In this document: piece by piece, positions 18,132 to 26,324 of the stretch
Position numbering within the stretch: position 1 is the first letter of the stretch
Layout: every line of letters starts with the position of its first letter
DNA from: Methylobacterium sp. Leaf104
GTDB taxonomy: Bacteria > Pseudomonadota > Alphaproteobacteria > Rhizobiales > Beijerinckiaceae
Length of the DNA stretch: 64,000 nucleotides
Direction: 5' to 3'
Assembly (NCBI RefSeq): GCF_001422885.1
Contig: NZ_LMMZ01000001.1
Span: forward strand, 686,565-750,564
Notes under the pieces: model-generated
Told to the model about the DNA's origin: nothing
What the model saw: the letters and a program-made list of their open reading frames with translations, nothing else
Databases searched by the model: none
Made by a program: the position numbers and the translations under genes

Positions 18132-19055
18132 ATGGCCAACATCACCGCCGCACTGGTGAAAGAGCTCCGCGAGAAGACCGGCGCGGGCATGATGGACTGC
18201 AAGGGCGCGCTCAACGAGACCGACGGCGACATCGAAGCCGCGGTCGATTGGCTGCGCAAGAAGGGCCTCGCCAAGGCCGCCAAGAAGGCCGGCCGGGTGG
18301 CCGCCGAGGGCCTGGTCGCCGTCGAATCCGCCGGCCACCACGCCGCGATCGTCGAGGTGAACTCCGAGACCGACTTCGTCGCCCGCAACGACAGCTTCCA
18401 GGCCTTCGCCCGCGAGGCCGCCAAGCTCGCCCTGAACACCGACGGCACGCTGGAAGGCCTCGAGGCCGCCACGTTCCCCGGCGCCTCGACCACGGTCAAG
18501 GAGAGCCTCGCCAACCTCATCGCCACGATCGGCGAGAACATGACCCTGCGCCGCGTCGCCAAGCTCGACGTGACCAAGGGCGTGATCGCCTCCTACGTCC
18601 ACGGCCAGGTGGTCGAGGGCCTCGGCAAGATCGGCGTGCTCGTCGCGCTGGAATCCGAGGGCGACGTCGAGGTGCTCTCCACCCTCGGCCGGCAGATCGC
18701 CATGCACGTCGCCGCCACCAACCCGGTGGCGCTCGACGCCGCCGGCGTCGACCAGGCGACCCTCGACCGCGAGATCAACATCCTGCGCGAGAAGAACGTC
18801 GGCAAGCCCGAGAACGTGCTCGCCAAGATCGTCGAGAGCGGCCTGAAGAGCTACTACAAGGAGGTCACCCTCCTGGAGCAGCCCTTCGTGCATGACGGCT
18901 CCAAGACGATCAGCCAGGTCCTGAAGGAGGCCGAGGGCAAGGCCGGTGCGCCGGTCAAGCTCACCGCCTTCGTGCGCTACGCCCTGGGCGAGGGCATCGA
19001 GAAGGAAGAGGCCCCCGATTTCGCCTCCGAGGTGGCCGCCGCCGCCCGCGGCTGA
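18132..19055 (+). CDS. tsf: Elongation factor Ts
   Basis: 307 residues. Nucleotide-exchange factor for EF-Tu. The N-terminal UBA-like domain contains [19 protein letters not shown]; the EF-Tu contact TDFVARN is near residue 80. Length and order of the core and dimerisation domains are normal. Separated from rpsB by 185 nt with two hairpins, and from pyrH by two further hairpins. Confidence 0.97.
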   Translation: MANITAALVKELREKTGAGMMDCKGALNETDGDIEAAVDWLRKKGLAKAAKKAGRVAAEGLVAVESAGHHAAIVEVNSETDFVARNDSFQAFAREAAKLALNTDGTLEGLEAATFPGASTTVKESLANLIATIGENMTLRRVAKLDVTKGVIASYVHGQVVEGLGKIGVLVALESEGDVEVLSTLGRQIAMHVAATNPVALDAAGVDQATLDREINILREKNVGKPENVLAKIVESGLKSYYKEVTLLEQPFVHDGSKTISQVLKEAEGKAGAPVKLTAFVRYALGEGIEKEEAPDFASEVAAAARG

Positions 19056-19068
19056 GCCTATCCCGCCC

Positions 19069-19105
19069 GGTTCCTGCCGCTCCGGGACGGAGCCGGCAGG
19101 AAACC
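19069..19105 (+). terminator. Hairpin after tsf (first of two)
   Basis: GGTTCCTGCC pairs with GGCAGGAA(a)CC and GCTCC with GGAGC around a GGGAC loop: about 15 bp with two single-base bulges, 13 nt after the tsf stop. Likely transcription terminator or attenuator, without a U-tract. Confidence 0.55.
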
Positions 19106-19120
19106 ATCGAATTGTCAGGA

Positions 19121-19148
19121 GGGGCGGTGGCAGCGATGCCGCCGCCCC
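19121..19148 (+). terminator. Hairpin after tsf (second)
   Basis: 12-bp stem (one U-G pair) between GGGGCGGTGGCA and TGCCGCCGCCCC with a GCGA tetraloop, 15 nt after the previous hairpin. The pair separates tsf from pyrH. Confidence 0.55.
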
Positions 19149-19239
19149 TCGACGTTCCGGCCTCCCTTGGGCTAGACACCCCTCCGCTTCCGATTGGCTC
19201 CCCGACCTGATCCAGGCCGGGTTAGAGGGGACTGGCTCG

Positions 19240-19962
19240 ATGCCGGAGACCACACCGTTTCGCCGCGTCCTCGTGAAACTCTCCGGCGAGGCCCTGGCCG
19301 CTCCCGACGGGTACTGGCTGCACCCCCCGACCCTGGCCGGCATCGCCGACGACATCGCCCGGACCCGCGAGGCGGGCGTGCAGATCGCCCTGGTGGTCGG
19401 CGGCGGCAACATGATCCGCGGCGCGCGCATCTCGGCCGCCGGCTGGATCGACCGCGCCACCGGTGATTCGCTCGGCATGATGGCGACGGTCATGAATTCC
19501 CTGGCCCTGGAGACGGCCCTGAATGCCGCGGGTGTTCCGGCCCGCACGATGTCGGCGGTGTCGATGCCGACCATCTGTGAGACCTATGCCCGCCAGCCCG
19601 CCCTGCACCACCTCGACAAGGGACAGGTGGTCGTCCTCGCCGGAGGCACCGGCAATCCGTACTTCACGACCGACACCGCCGCCGTCCTGCGGGCGGCCGA
19701 GCTGCGCTGCGATGCCGTCCTGAAGGCGACGCAGGTGGACGGCGTCTACTCCGCCGATCCCAACCGCGACCCCACCGCGACCCGTTACGATCGCCTGACC
19801 CATGACGAGGCCATCGCCCGCGATCTCAAGGTGATGGACACCGCCGCCTTCGCACTCGCGCGCGAGAGCCGCCTGTCGATCGTCGTCGGCTCGGTCCATG
19901 CGCCGAGCTCGATCCTGGCGATCCTCACCGGAGCCGCTCCGGCCACCCAGGTCGTCCCGTAA
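19240..19962 (+). CDS. pyrH: UMP kinase
   Basis: 240 residues from MPETTPFRRVLVKLSGEAL. Phosphorylates UMP to UDP. VLVKLSGEAL, IALVVGGGNMIRG, GDSLGMMATVMNSLAL and GGTGNPYFTTDTAAVLRAAEL are the amino-acid-kinase and PyrH-specific motifs. The frame extends upstream to 18946 as a shadow over tsf. frr normally follows pyrH closely; here a BLUF gene intervenes. Confidence 0.96.
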   Translation: MPETTPFRRVLVKLSGEALAAPDGYWLHPPTLAGIADDIARTREAGVQIALVVGGGNMIRGARISAAGWIDRATGDSLGMMATVMNSLALETALNAAGVPARTMSAVSMPTICETYARQPALHHLDKGQVVVLAGGTGNPYFTTDTAAVLRAAELRCDAVLKATQVDGVYSADPNRDPTATRYDRLTHDEAIARDLKVMDTAAFALARESRLSIVVGSVHAPSSILAILTGAAPATQVVP

Positions 19963-20130
19963 GTTGCCTTGCCGGCGCTCGGTCGGCAGGTGTCGCTTCC
20001 CGAGCGGTGAAGTCTCCGGAAGTCGCCGCGGCCTTCCGTCCGAGGCCGATCAGAATTTGTTGAGATCTTTCGGATGTGCTGTCGCATCGAACCGCCTGCG
20101 ATCAGGTGGTACGGTCGCTGAGCACGGTCG

Positions 20131-20607
20131 ATGTCTCTCTCGCAGATTGTCTTCTACAGTCACAACCTTCTGACGTTGCACGGGGGGACTCTGCGCGACA
20201 TGGTGCGGGACATCCTCGCCTCGTGCAGTCGCTACGACCGCGCCTCCGGCTTCACCGGCGCATTGGTCTTCAACGAGAAGTTCTTCCTCCAGGCCATGGA
20301 GGGAGACGCGGTCGCCCTGTCGGACCAGCTCTGGACTCTTGCGGCCGATAGCCGCCACAACGGAATGGTGCTGATCGCGGCGCGGACGATCGAGCAGCGG
20401 GACTTCCGGGGCTGGACCGTCGGCTATGCCGGACATTCCGAACCCCTCGACACCCTCTACCTCCGCTACGGTCCCAAACCGCAGCTCGACCCGACCCGGA
20501 TGTCGCTGGCCGGCGCCGTCGGCCTCCTGCGGGCCTTCACCGAAGTCGAGGGAAACCACTTCGTGCAGCGCTCCGGCCCCGCGGTTCCCGCCGCGGCCAA
20601 GGCGTAG
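20131..20607 (+). CDS. BLUF-domain photoreceptor-like protein
   Basis: 158 residues. Residues 4-98 align with the flavin-binding BLUF fold: start QIVFYSHN (Tyr9), ASGFTGALVFNEKFFLQAMEG (the FLQ glutamine and EG are kept) and the Trp of FRGWTVGY. However, the RNN segment that precedes GITG in typical BLUF domains (Asn31/Asn32 in PixD) reads RYD here, so the flavin-contacting Asn is replaced by Asp. About 50 residues follow with no recognised output domain. Short BLUF proteins usually signal by protein contact. It has its own 168-nt upstream gap and sits between pyrH and frr. Confidence 0.82.
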   Translation: MSLSQIVFYSHNLLTLHGGTLRDMVRDILASCSRYDRASGFTGALVFNEKFFLQAMEGDAVALSDQLWTLAADSRHNGMVLIAARTIEQRDFRGWTVGYAGHSEPLDTLYLRYGPKPQLDPTRMSLAGAVGLLRAFTEVEGNHFVQRSGPAVPAAAKA

Positions 20608-20756
20608 CCGGCAGGGCGGCCGAGGGCGTGAAAGCCTTTCCTGCCCAAACGGCGTGAACGCCATTTGCGACCTACTGGATTTTGGTTCATTGAGGCCCAC
20701 GAACGGGCCCCGGCGGCCCGACCCATTCCCTCAAGTTCGCGTCGGGATAGTCCAGC

Positions 20757-21323
20757 ATGGCAGCCATTCCAGAATTCGACCTGAATGACATCAAGCGTCG
20801 CATGCAGGGCGCCGTGGCTTCGCTCAAGGGGGATCTCGGATCGCTCCGCACCGGCCGGGCGACGCCCAGCATCCTCGATCCGATCCAGGTCGATGCCTAC
20901 GGCGCGATGATGCCGATGGCCCAGGTCGCGACCGTGAGTGTGCCCGAGCCGCGCCTCCTCAGCATCTCGGTCTGGGACCGCGGCATGATCGGCGCCGTCG
21001 AGAAGGCGATCCGCGAATCCGACCTCGGCATGAACCCGCAGACCGAGGGCCAGACGATCCGCCTGCGCGTTCCGGAAATGAACGAGCAGCGCCGCAAAGA
21101 GATGGTCAAGGTCGCGCACAAGTACACCGAGGAGGCGCGGGTCGCCGTCCGCCACGTGCGCCGCGACGGGCTCGACCATCTCAAGAAGCTCGAGAAGGAC
21201 GGCGCCATCAGCGAGGACGACGAGAAGCGTCAGGCGGGCGAGGTCCAGAAGGCCACCGACCAGTTCATCGCCGAGATCGACGGCGTGCTCGCCGCCAAGG
21301 AGAAGGAGATCATGCAGGTCTGA
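20757..21323 (+). CDS. frr: Ribosome recycling factor
   Basis: 188 residues, typical length. Releases ribosomes from mRNA after termination together with [24 protein letters not shown] and the C-terminal [21 protein letters not shown] match the RRF signature; the whole protein is the expected long three-helix bundle plus small beta domain. uppS starts 29 nt downstream. Confidence 0.97.
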   Translation: MAAIPEFDLNDIKRRMQGAVASLKGDLGSLRTGRATPSILDPIQVDAYGAMMPMAQVATVSVPEPRLLSISVWDRGMIGAVEKAIRESDLGMNPQTEGQTIRLRVPEMNEQRRKEMVKVAHKYTEEARVAVRHVRRDGLDHLKKLEKDGAISEDDEKRQAGEVQKATDQFIAEIDGVLAAKEKEIMQV

Positions 21324-21351
21324 GTTCCCGTATCGGGGATCGGGACCACGT

Positions 21352-22218
21352 GTGATCGGCACGAGTGACGGTTGGGGGAGAAGCGCGTTGGGTCGCTCAG
21401 AAGGCGCGCGTCAGATCGAGGCGGCGAGGGTGCACGGCACGGAGGCCACGCTGGGCGTATCGGACGCCGCGGTGGTCTACCCGGGCACGGCCGTGCCCGC
21501 CGTCGCGCCGGCGCCGGCCCATGTCGCCATCATCATGGACGGCAACGGCCGCTGGGCCGCCGGCCGCGGCCTGCCCCGGGTCGAGGGCCACCGGCGCGGC
21601 GTCGAGGCCGTCCGGCGGGCGGTGCGCTCCGCCATCGAACTCGGCGTGCGCTACCTGACGATCTACAGCTTCTCCTCGGAGAACTGGCGCCGCCCGCCCG
21701 CCGAGGTCGCCGATCTCATGGGCCTGATGAAGCTCTTCGTCCGCCGCGACCTGGCGGATCTGCACGGCAACAACGTCCGCATCCGCATCATCGGTGCGCG
21801 CGAGGGTCTTCCGGCGGACATCGCGGGCCTGCTCGACGAGGCCGAGCAGCGCACCCGGGCCAATACTGGCCTGACCCTGATCGTGGCCTTCAACTACGGC
21901 GGCCGCCAGGAGATTCTCCGCGCCGTCCGCACGCTCGCCCGGGCCGTGGCGGCCGGGACGCTGGCGCCCGACGCGATCGACCTCGACGTCCTCACGGACG
22001 CCCTCGACACCACCGGCATCCCGGACCCGGACCTCGTGATCCGCACCTCCGGCGAGCAGCGCCTGTCGAACTTCCTCACCTGGCAGACGGCCTATGCCGA
22101 GTACGTGATCGTGCCGGAGTTCTGGCCGGACTTCGACCACGCCGCTTTCCGCGCCGCCATCGACGAATACCATCGCCGCGACCGTCGCTTCGGCGGCCTC
22201 AGCGGCAAGGCCGGCTGA
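21352..22218 (+). CDS. uppS: Undecaprenyl diphosphate synthase
   Basis: Makes the C55 lipid carrier for peptidoglycan and O-antigen from farnesyl diphosphate and IPP. 288 residues from a GTG start; catalytic Asp63 in [17 protein letters not shown], substrate motif [10 protein letters not shown] and C-terminal [20 protein letters not shown]. About 45 residues precede the conserved start, so translation may begin at a later codon. cdsA follows 2 nt after the stop. Confidence 0.94.
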   Translation: MIGTSDGWGRSALGRSEGARQIEAARVHGTEATLGVSDAAVVYPGTAVPAVAPAPAHVAIIMDGNGRWAAGRGLPRVEGHRRGVEAVRRAVRSAIELGVRYLTIYSFSSENWRRPPAEVADLMGLMKLFVRRDLADLHGNNVRIRIIGAREGLPADIAGLLDEAEQRTRANTGLTLIVAFNYGGRQEILRAVRTLARAVAAGTLAPDAIDLDVLTDALDTTGIPDPDLVIRTSGEQRLSNFLTWQTAYAEYVIVPEFWPDFDHAAFRAAIDEYHRRDRRFGGLSGKAG

Positions 22219-22220
22219 TC

Positions 22221-23084
22221 ATGGCGCCCGGAGAGGCGGCTCCCGCCTCGCAACGCGGCCTCTTCGCGGGCCGCGAGTTCCAGGCCCGGCTGGTGTCGGC
22301 GATCCTGCTCGGGGCCATCGTGCTCTCGGCCCTGGTCCTCGGCGGCTGGCCCTTCGCGGTGATCTGGCTCGCCGCCGGCATCGTGTTCGCGGCCGAATGG
22401 ATCGGCATGAGCGCGGTGGCGCCCCGGCGCCTCGTGCTGGCGCTGACGGCCGCCACCCTATTCGGCCTCGTCCTGTGCCTGCACGGCGACGCGGGGCCCG
22501 GGACCACCCTGGCGGTCGGCGCGGTCGGCGCCGTCCTCGTGGCGGTCGCGGCGCGCGGCGGCGCCGGCCGGGCTCGTGCCCTGGCGGGCCTCGCGAGTTC
22601 GGCGGTGATCGCCCTGGTGCCGGCGGCCCTGCGCGACGATCCCGCCCTCGGCATCCTCGGCCCGGCCTGGATGTTCGCGGTGGTCTGGTCCACCGACATC
22701 ATCGCCTACTTCACCGGCCGGACCTTCGGCGGTCCCAAGCTGATGCCGCGGGTCAGCCCGAAGAAGACCTGGTCCGGCGCCCTCGGTGGCCTCGTCGCCG
22801 GCACGCTGGCCGGTGTCGCCCTGGTGATGGTCGCGCGCGACCATGGCTGGAGCGACCTCGCCACCACCTCGCTCGCCGCGGTCGCCCTCGTGAGCGCCGT
22901 CGCCTCGATCCTGAGCCAGGGCGGGGACCTCGTGGAATCCGCCCTGAAGCGCCATTACGGCGTGAAGGATTCGGGCCGTGCCATTCCCGGCCACGGCGGC
23001 GTGATGGATCGCCTCGACGGCTTCTTCGCCGTGGCCGTCCTGGCCGGCTTCTATCTCATCGCCCGCCGCTTCGTGGCGGCCTGA
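22221..23084 (+). CDS. cdsA: Phosphatidate cytidylyltransferase
   Basis: 287 residues, about eight membrane helices. Forms CDP-diacylglycerol, the precursor of all phospholipids. SPKKTWSGALGG and the C-terminal signature KDSGRAIPGHGGVMDRLDG carry the catalytic acidic residues, and WSTDIIAYFTGR is also conserved. Starts 2 nt after the uppS stop, and dxr follows after 12 nt. Confidence 0.94.
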   Translation: MAPGEAAPASQRGLFAGREFQARLVSAILLGAIVLSALVLGGWPFAVIWLAAGIVFAAEWIGMSAVAPRRLVLALTAATLFGLVLCLHGDAGPGTTLAVGAVGAVLVAVAARGGAGRARALAGLASSAVIALVPAALRDDPALGILGPAWMFAVVWSTDIIAYFTGRTFGGPKLMPRVSPKKTWSGALGGLVAGTLAGVALVMVARDHGWSDLATTSLAAVALVSAVASILSQGGDLVESALKRHYGVKDSGRAIPGHGGVMDRLDGFFAVAVLAGFYLIARRFVAA

Positions 23085-23096
23085 AGGACCCTTCCG

Positions 23097-24260
23097 TTGC
23101 TGACCGTCACCATCCTCGGCGCCACCGGCTCCATCGGCCAATCGACCATCGACCTGCTGCTGCAGCATCCCGACCGCTTCCGCATCGGCGGTCTCGTGGC
23201 GGGCCGGGACGTCGCGGCCATCGCCCGGCTCGCCGGCAACCTCCAGCCCGACTTCGTCGCCCTGGCCGACGAAGCCGCCGGCCCCGCCCTGCGCCAGGCG
23301 CTGGCCCATACGACGATCCGAAACGGGGCCGGAGAGGCCGCCGTCCTCGAAGCGGTCGCCCGCGACGCCGATATCGTCGTGGCGGCGGTGAGCGGGGCCG
23401 CCGGCCTGCGCCCGACGCACGAGGCGCTGAAGCTCGGCCGCACCGTGGCGCTGGCCAACAAGGAGAGCCTGGTCTGCGCCGGCGACGCCTTCATGCGCGA
23501 CGCCAAGCGCTACGGTGCCACCCTGCTGCCGGTGGATTCCGAGCACAATGCCCTGGCCCAGGCGCTGGGAGACGGCCGCCTCGACGACGTTTCGAAGATG
23601 ACGATCACGGCCTCGGGCGGCCCGTTCCGGACCTGGACCCGCGAGCGCATCGCCGCCGCCTCGCCCACGGAGGCCGCCGCCCACCCGACCTGGTCGATGG
23701 GCATGAAGATCAACATCGATTCGGCCTCCCTGATGAACAAGGGGCTCGAACTGATCGAGGCCCACCACCTGTTCGCCCTGGAGCCGGAGCGGCTCGACGT
23801 CATCGTCCATCCGCAATCGATCGTGCACGGCCTCGTCTACTGGCGCGACGGCGCGGTGACGGCGGGCCTCGCCATGCCGGACATGCGGGTGCCGATCGCC
23901 CATTGCCTCGGTCTCGGCGAGCGCCTGACGATCGCCCGCGGGCGCCATCTCGACCTCGCCGCCGCCGGCAGCCTGACCTTCGAGGCGGCCGACGAGGCGC
24001 GTTTTCCGTGCCTGCGCATCGCCCGGGCGGCGCTGGCCGCCGGCGGGGCCGCTCCGACCGTGATGAACGCCGCCAACGAGATCGCGGTGGCGGCCTTCAT
24101 CGCGGGGGCGATCGGCTTCTACGGCATCGCCGATCTCGTCGAGCGCGCCTGCGAGCACTTCGCCGGCCTGTATCGGACCGCGCCCGAGGACGTCGACGAG
24201 GCCCTGGCCATCGATGCCGAAGTCCGCCGCTGGAGCAGCCAGGCCGTCGCGGCGGCCTGA
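23097..24260 (+). CDS. dxr: 1-deoxy-D-xylulose 5-phosphate reductoisomerase
   Basis: 387 residues; makes MEP in the non-mevalonate isoprenoid pathway. The start codon is TTG, preceded by GAAGGACC. NADPH-binding LGATGSIGQST (7-17), LANKESLVCAG, the metal/substrate segment PVDSEHNA and KINIDSASLMNKGLELIEAHHLF are present. The pathway supplies both undecaprenyl carrier (uppS next door) and the geranylgeranyl chain of bacteriochlorophyll. rseP normally follows dxr; here an efflux module is inserted. Confidence 0.95.
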   Translation: MLTVTILGATGSIGQSTIDLLLQHPDRFRIGGLVAGRDVAAIARLAGNLQPDFVALADEAAGPALRQALAHTTIRNGAGEAAVLEAVARDADIVVAAVSGAAGLRPTHEALKLGRTVALANKESLVCAGDAFMRDAKRYGATLLPVDSEHNALAQALGDGRLDDVSKMTITASGGPFRTWTRERIAAASPTEAAAHPTWSMGMKINIDSASLMNKGLELIEAHHLFALEPERLDVIVHPQSIVHGLVYWRDGAVTAGLAMPDMRVPIAHCLGLGERLTIARGRHLDLAAAGSLTFEAADEARFPCLRIARAALAAGGAAPTVMNAANEIAVAAFIAGAIGFYGIADLVERACEHFAGLYRTAPEDVDEALAIDAEVRRWSSQAVAAA

Positions 24261-24301
24261 ACTGGATCCACCGGTATCGCCGCGGCGCCCGGAGCCACCC
24301 G

Positions 24302-24952
24302 TCAGGGGTCCGGGCTGTAGCCGGCCAGGAACACCCGCACGGCCTCGCCGACATTGTGCTCGATCTCGCTCTGCGCGACGCCGTCGCCGGCATTGAACAG
24401 CAGCCGGGTCAGGAGTCCGGCCTGGCAGATCTGCAGGAACTGGCGCGCGGCGAGGTCGGTGTCGGCCGGGCGCAGGCGCCCCGCCGCGACCTGGGCGTCG
24501 AGATAGGCGGCGAGCCGCGTCGTGCCCTGCACCGGCCCCGCCTCGAAGAAGGCCTGGCCGAGGCGCGGGAACTTCTCGCAGGCGCCGATGACCATCCGGA
24601 TCAGCGTGACGTGCTCGGGCCGGATCATCTCGGCGAGGTAGCTGCGTCCCAGGCGCGTGAGCACGCCGCGCATATCGGGATCGTCGGCATCGAGCCGGAA
24701 CAGCACCTCGGCGAGTCCGCGCTTCTCCGCGAGCGTGAGGGCCTCGAAGAGGGCTTCCTTGCTGTCGAAGTAGACGTAGAGGGTCCCCTTCGAGACCCCC
24801 GCCGCCTTGGCGATCTCGCCCATGCTGGCGCCATCGAATCCCGACGCCATGAAGACCGCGCGCGCGCCCTCGAGGATCTGGCGACGCTTGTCGGTGTCGG
24901 GTGATGTGCGTTCCCGCGCATCGCGGGTGGCTTCGGCGGTCGACATGGCCAT
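24302..24952 (-). CDS. TetR/AcrR-family repressor of the EmrAB-type pump
   Basis: 216 residues from MAMSTAEATRDARERT. The helix-turn-helix (about residues 22-68: RRQILEGARAVFMASGFDGAS, MGEIAKAAGVSKGTLYVYFDSKEALFEAL) is typical TetR. The C-terminal ligand domain fits AcrR-like regulators (IGACEKFPRLGQAFFEAGP). It is divergent from the EmrA-like gene; the 121-nt gap contains two identical palindromes that are probably its operators, implying autoregulation and repression of the pump. The open frame upstream to 25246 is a shadow. Confidence 0.9.
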   Translation of the reverse strand: MAMSTAEATRDARERTSPDTDKRRQILEGARAVFMASGFDGASMGEIAKAAGVSKGTLYVYFDSKEALFEALTLAEKRGLAEVLFRLDADDPDMRGVLTRLGRSYLAEMIRPEHVTLIRMVIGACEKFPRLGQAFFEAGPVQGTTRLAAYLDAQVAAGRLRPADTDLAARQFLQICQAGLLTRLLFNAGDGVAQSEIEHNVGEAVRVFLAGYSPDP

Positions 24953-24961
24953 GATCCTGAT

Positions 24962-24980
24962 TGACCGAACGGTTCGGTCA
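24962..24980. promoter_or_regulatory. TetR operator, copy 1
   Basis: TGACCGAACGGTTCGGTCA, a perfect 9+1+9 palindrome, 9 nt upstream of the tetR start codon. An identical copy lies 66 nt away. Its left end forms TTGACC, which could serve as a -35 box for the pump promoter. Confidence 0.85.
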
Positions 24981-25027
24981 TAATATCTGAGTGTGCCGGG
25001 CCGCACCAGAGTTCGCGGCTCGAAAAA

Positions 25028-25046
25028 TGACCGAACGGTTCGGTCA
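25028..25046. promoter_or_regulatory. TetR operator, copy 2
   Basis: Second exact copy of TGACCGAACGGTTCGGTCA, 27 nt upstream of the EmrA-like start codon. On the minus strand it begins TTGACC, a possible -35 box for tetR. Paired sites let the repressor close both divergent promoters. Confidence 0.85.
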
Positions 25047-25073
25047 ATCCCTTGCGAGAGCCGGATCGACGCC

Positions 25074-26309
25074 ATGAGTTTGCGCGAGGACGACGGATTT
25101 CGGGCCGAGCCGGCCCTGGTCGACGAGGGTGCGCCGAGCGGATCGACGTCCCCACCCCAGGCGGCCGTGACGACCGCGCTAAGAACGCCCGCGCTCATCG
25201 CGGCGGCACCGGCCGAAGCTTCGCCCAAGCCGCGGCGGACGCGCAAGCTCGTTCTGGCGACGCTGCTTCTCGCCGCCCTCGGCGGCGGCGCCTACAAGGC
25301 CCATGATTGGTGGACGGTCGGGCGCTTCTTCGTCAGCACCGACGACGCCTACGTGCAGGCCGACATCTCGGTCCTGGCCGCGAAGGTCCCGGGTTACCTC
25401 GCCGCCGTGCCGGTCGTGAACGGGCAGCTGATGCGCAAGGGCGACGTGATCGCCCGGCTCGACGACGGCGATTATCGCCTGGCCGCGCAGGCCGCGCACG
25501 ACAAGCTGGCGACGCAGCAGGCGGCCATCGCCCGCATCGCCCGGCAGGTCGAGGCCGCCCAGGCGCAGATGCTCCAGGCCTCGGCCCAGATCGACGCCAA
25601 CAAGGCCGACGCGGTGCGCGCCGCGGCCGACTATGCCCGCCAGCAGCAGCTCGAGAAGGTCGACTTCGTCGCCAAGGCGCGCATCGAGCAGGCGCGGGCC
25701 GACCGTGATCGCACCGAGGCTGCGGTGAAGGGGGCGGAGGCCTCCCTCGTCGCCATGCGGGCGAATGTCGAGGTGCTGCGGGCGCAGGGCAAGGAGGCGG
25801 AAGGCTTGGCCGCCGAGCTACGGACGGCCGAAGCGCGGGCCGAGCGGGACCTCGACTTCACGACGATCCGGGCGCCGTTCGACGGGGTGATCGGCAACAA
25901 GGCCGTGGAGGCCGGGGCCTACGTCTCGCCGGGCTCGCGCGTCGCGGCCCTGGTGCCCCTGGAGAGCGTCCGGATCGACGCCAACTTCAAGGAGACGCAG
26001 GTCGAGCGCATGCGTCCGGGCCAGCGCGTCCACATCGCGGTGGACGCCTATCCGAACCGGGACATCGTCGGCGAGGTCGAGTCGCTGTCGCCCGCCTCCG
26101 GCTCGGTCTTCAGCCTGCTGCCGCCCGACAACGCGACCGGCAACTTCACCAAGATCGTCCAGCGCCTGCCGGTGCGGGTCCACGTGCCGGCGGACGTGGC
26201 CCGCGAGGGCATCCTGCGCCCCGGCCTCTCCGTGACGGTCCGGGTCGATACCCGCGAGGGTTCGGAGGCGGCCGGAGACGACCGCGTCCGCACGGCTTCC
26301 CGGCGCTAG
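25074..26309 (+). CDS. HlyD/EmrA-type membrane fusion protein
   Basis: 411 residues. Cytoplasmic N-terminus of about 55 residues, one membrane helix (KLVLATLLLAALGGGAYKAH region), then the periplasmic biotinyl-lipoyl half-motifs (STDDAYVQADISVLAAKVPG and FTTIRAPFDGVIGNKAVEAG) separated by a coiled-coil hairpin rich in Ala/Gln/Arg (about 145-240). This is the EmrA/VibE subfamily, which links a DHA2 transporter to an outer-membrane channel. The EmrB-like gene starts 15 nt downstream. Confidence 0.92.
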   Translation: MSLREDDGFRAEPALVDEGAPSGSTSPPQAAVTTALRTPALIAAAPAEASPKPRRTRKLVLATLLLAALGGGAYKAHDWWTVGRFFVSTDDAYVQADISVLAAKVPGYLAAVPVVNGQLMRKGDVIARLDDGDYRLAAQAAHDKLATQQAAIARIARQVEAAQAQMLQASAQIDANKADAVRAAADYARQQQLEKVDFVAKARIEQARADRDRTEAAVKGAEASLVAMRANVEVLRAQGKEAEGLAAELRTAEARAERDLDFTTIRAPFDGVIGNKAVEAGAYVSPGSRVAALVPLESVRIDANFKETQVERMRPGQRVHIAVDAYPNRDIVGEVESLSPASGSVFSLLPPDNATGNFTKIVQRLPVRVHVPADVAREGILRPGLSVTVRVDTREGSEAAGDDRVRTASRR

Positions 26310-26324
26310 GACCAGGATCCGCAG

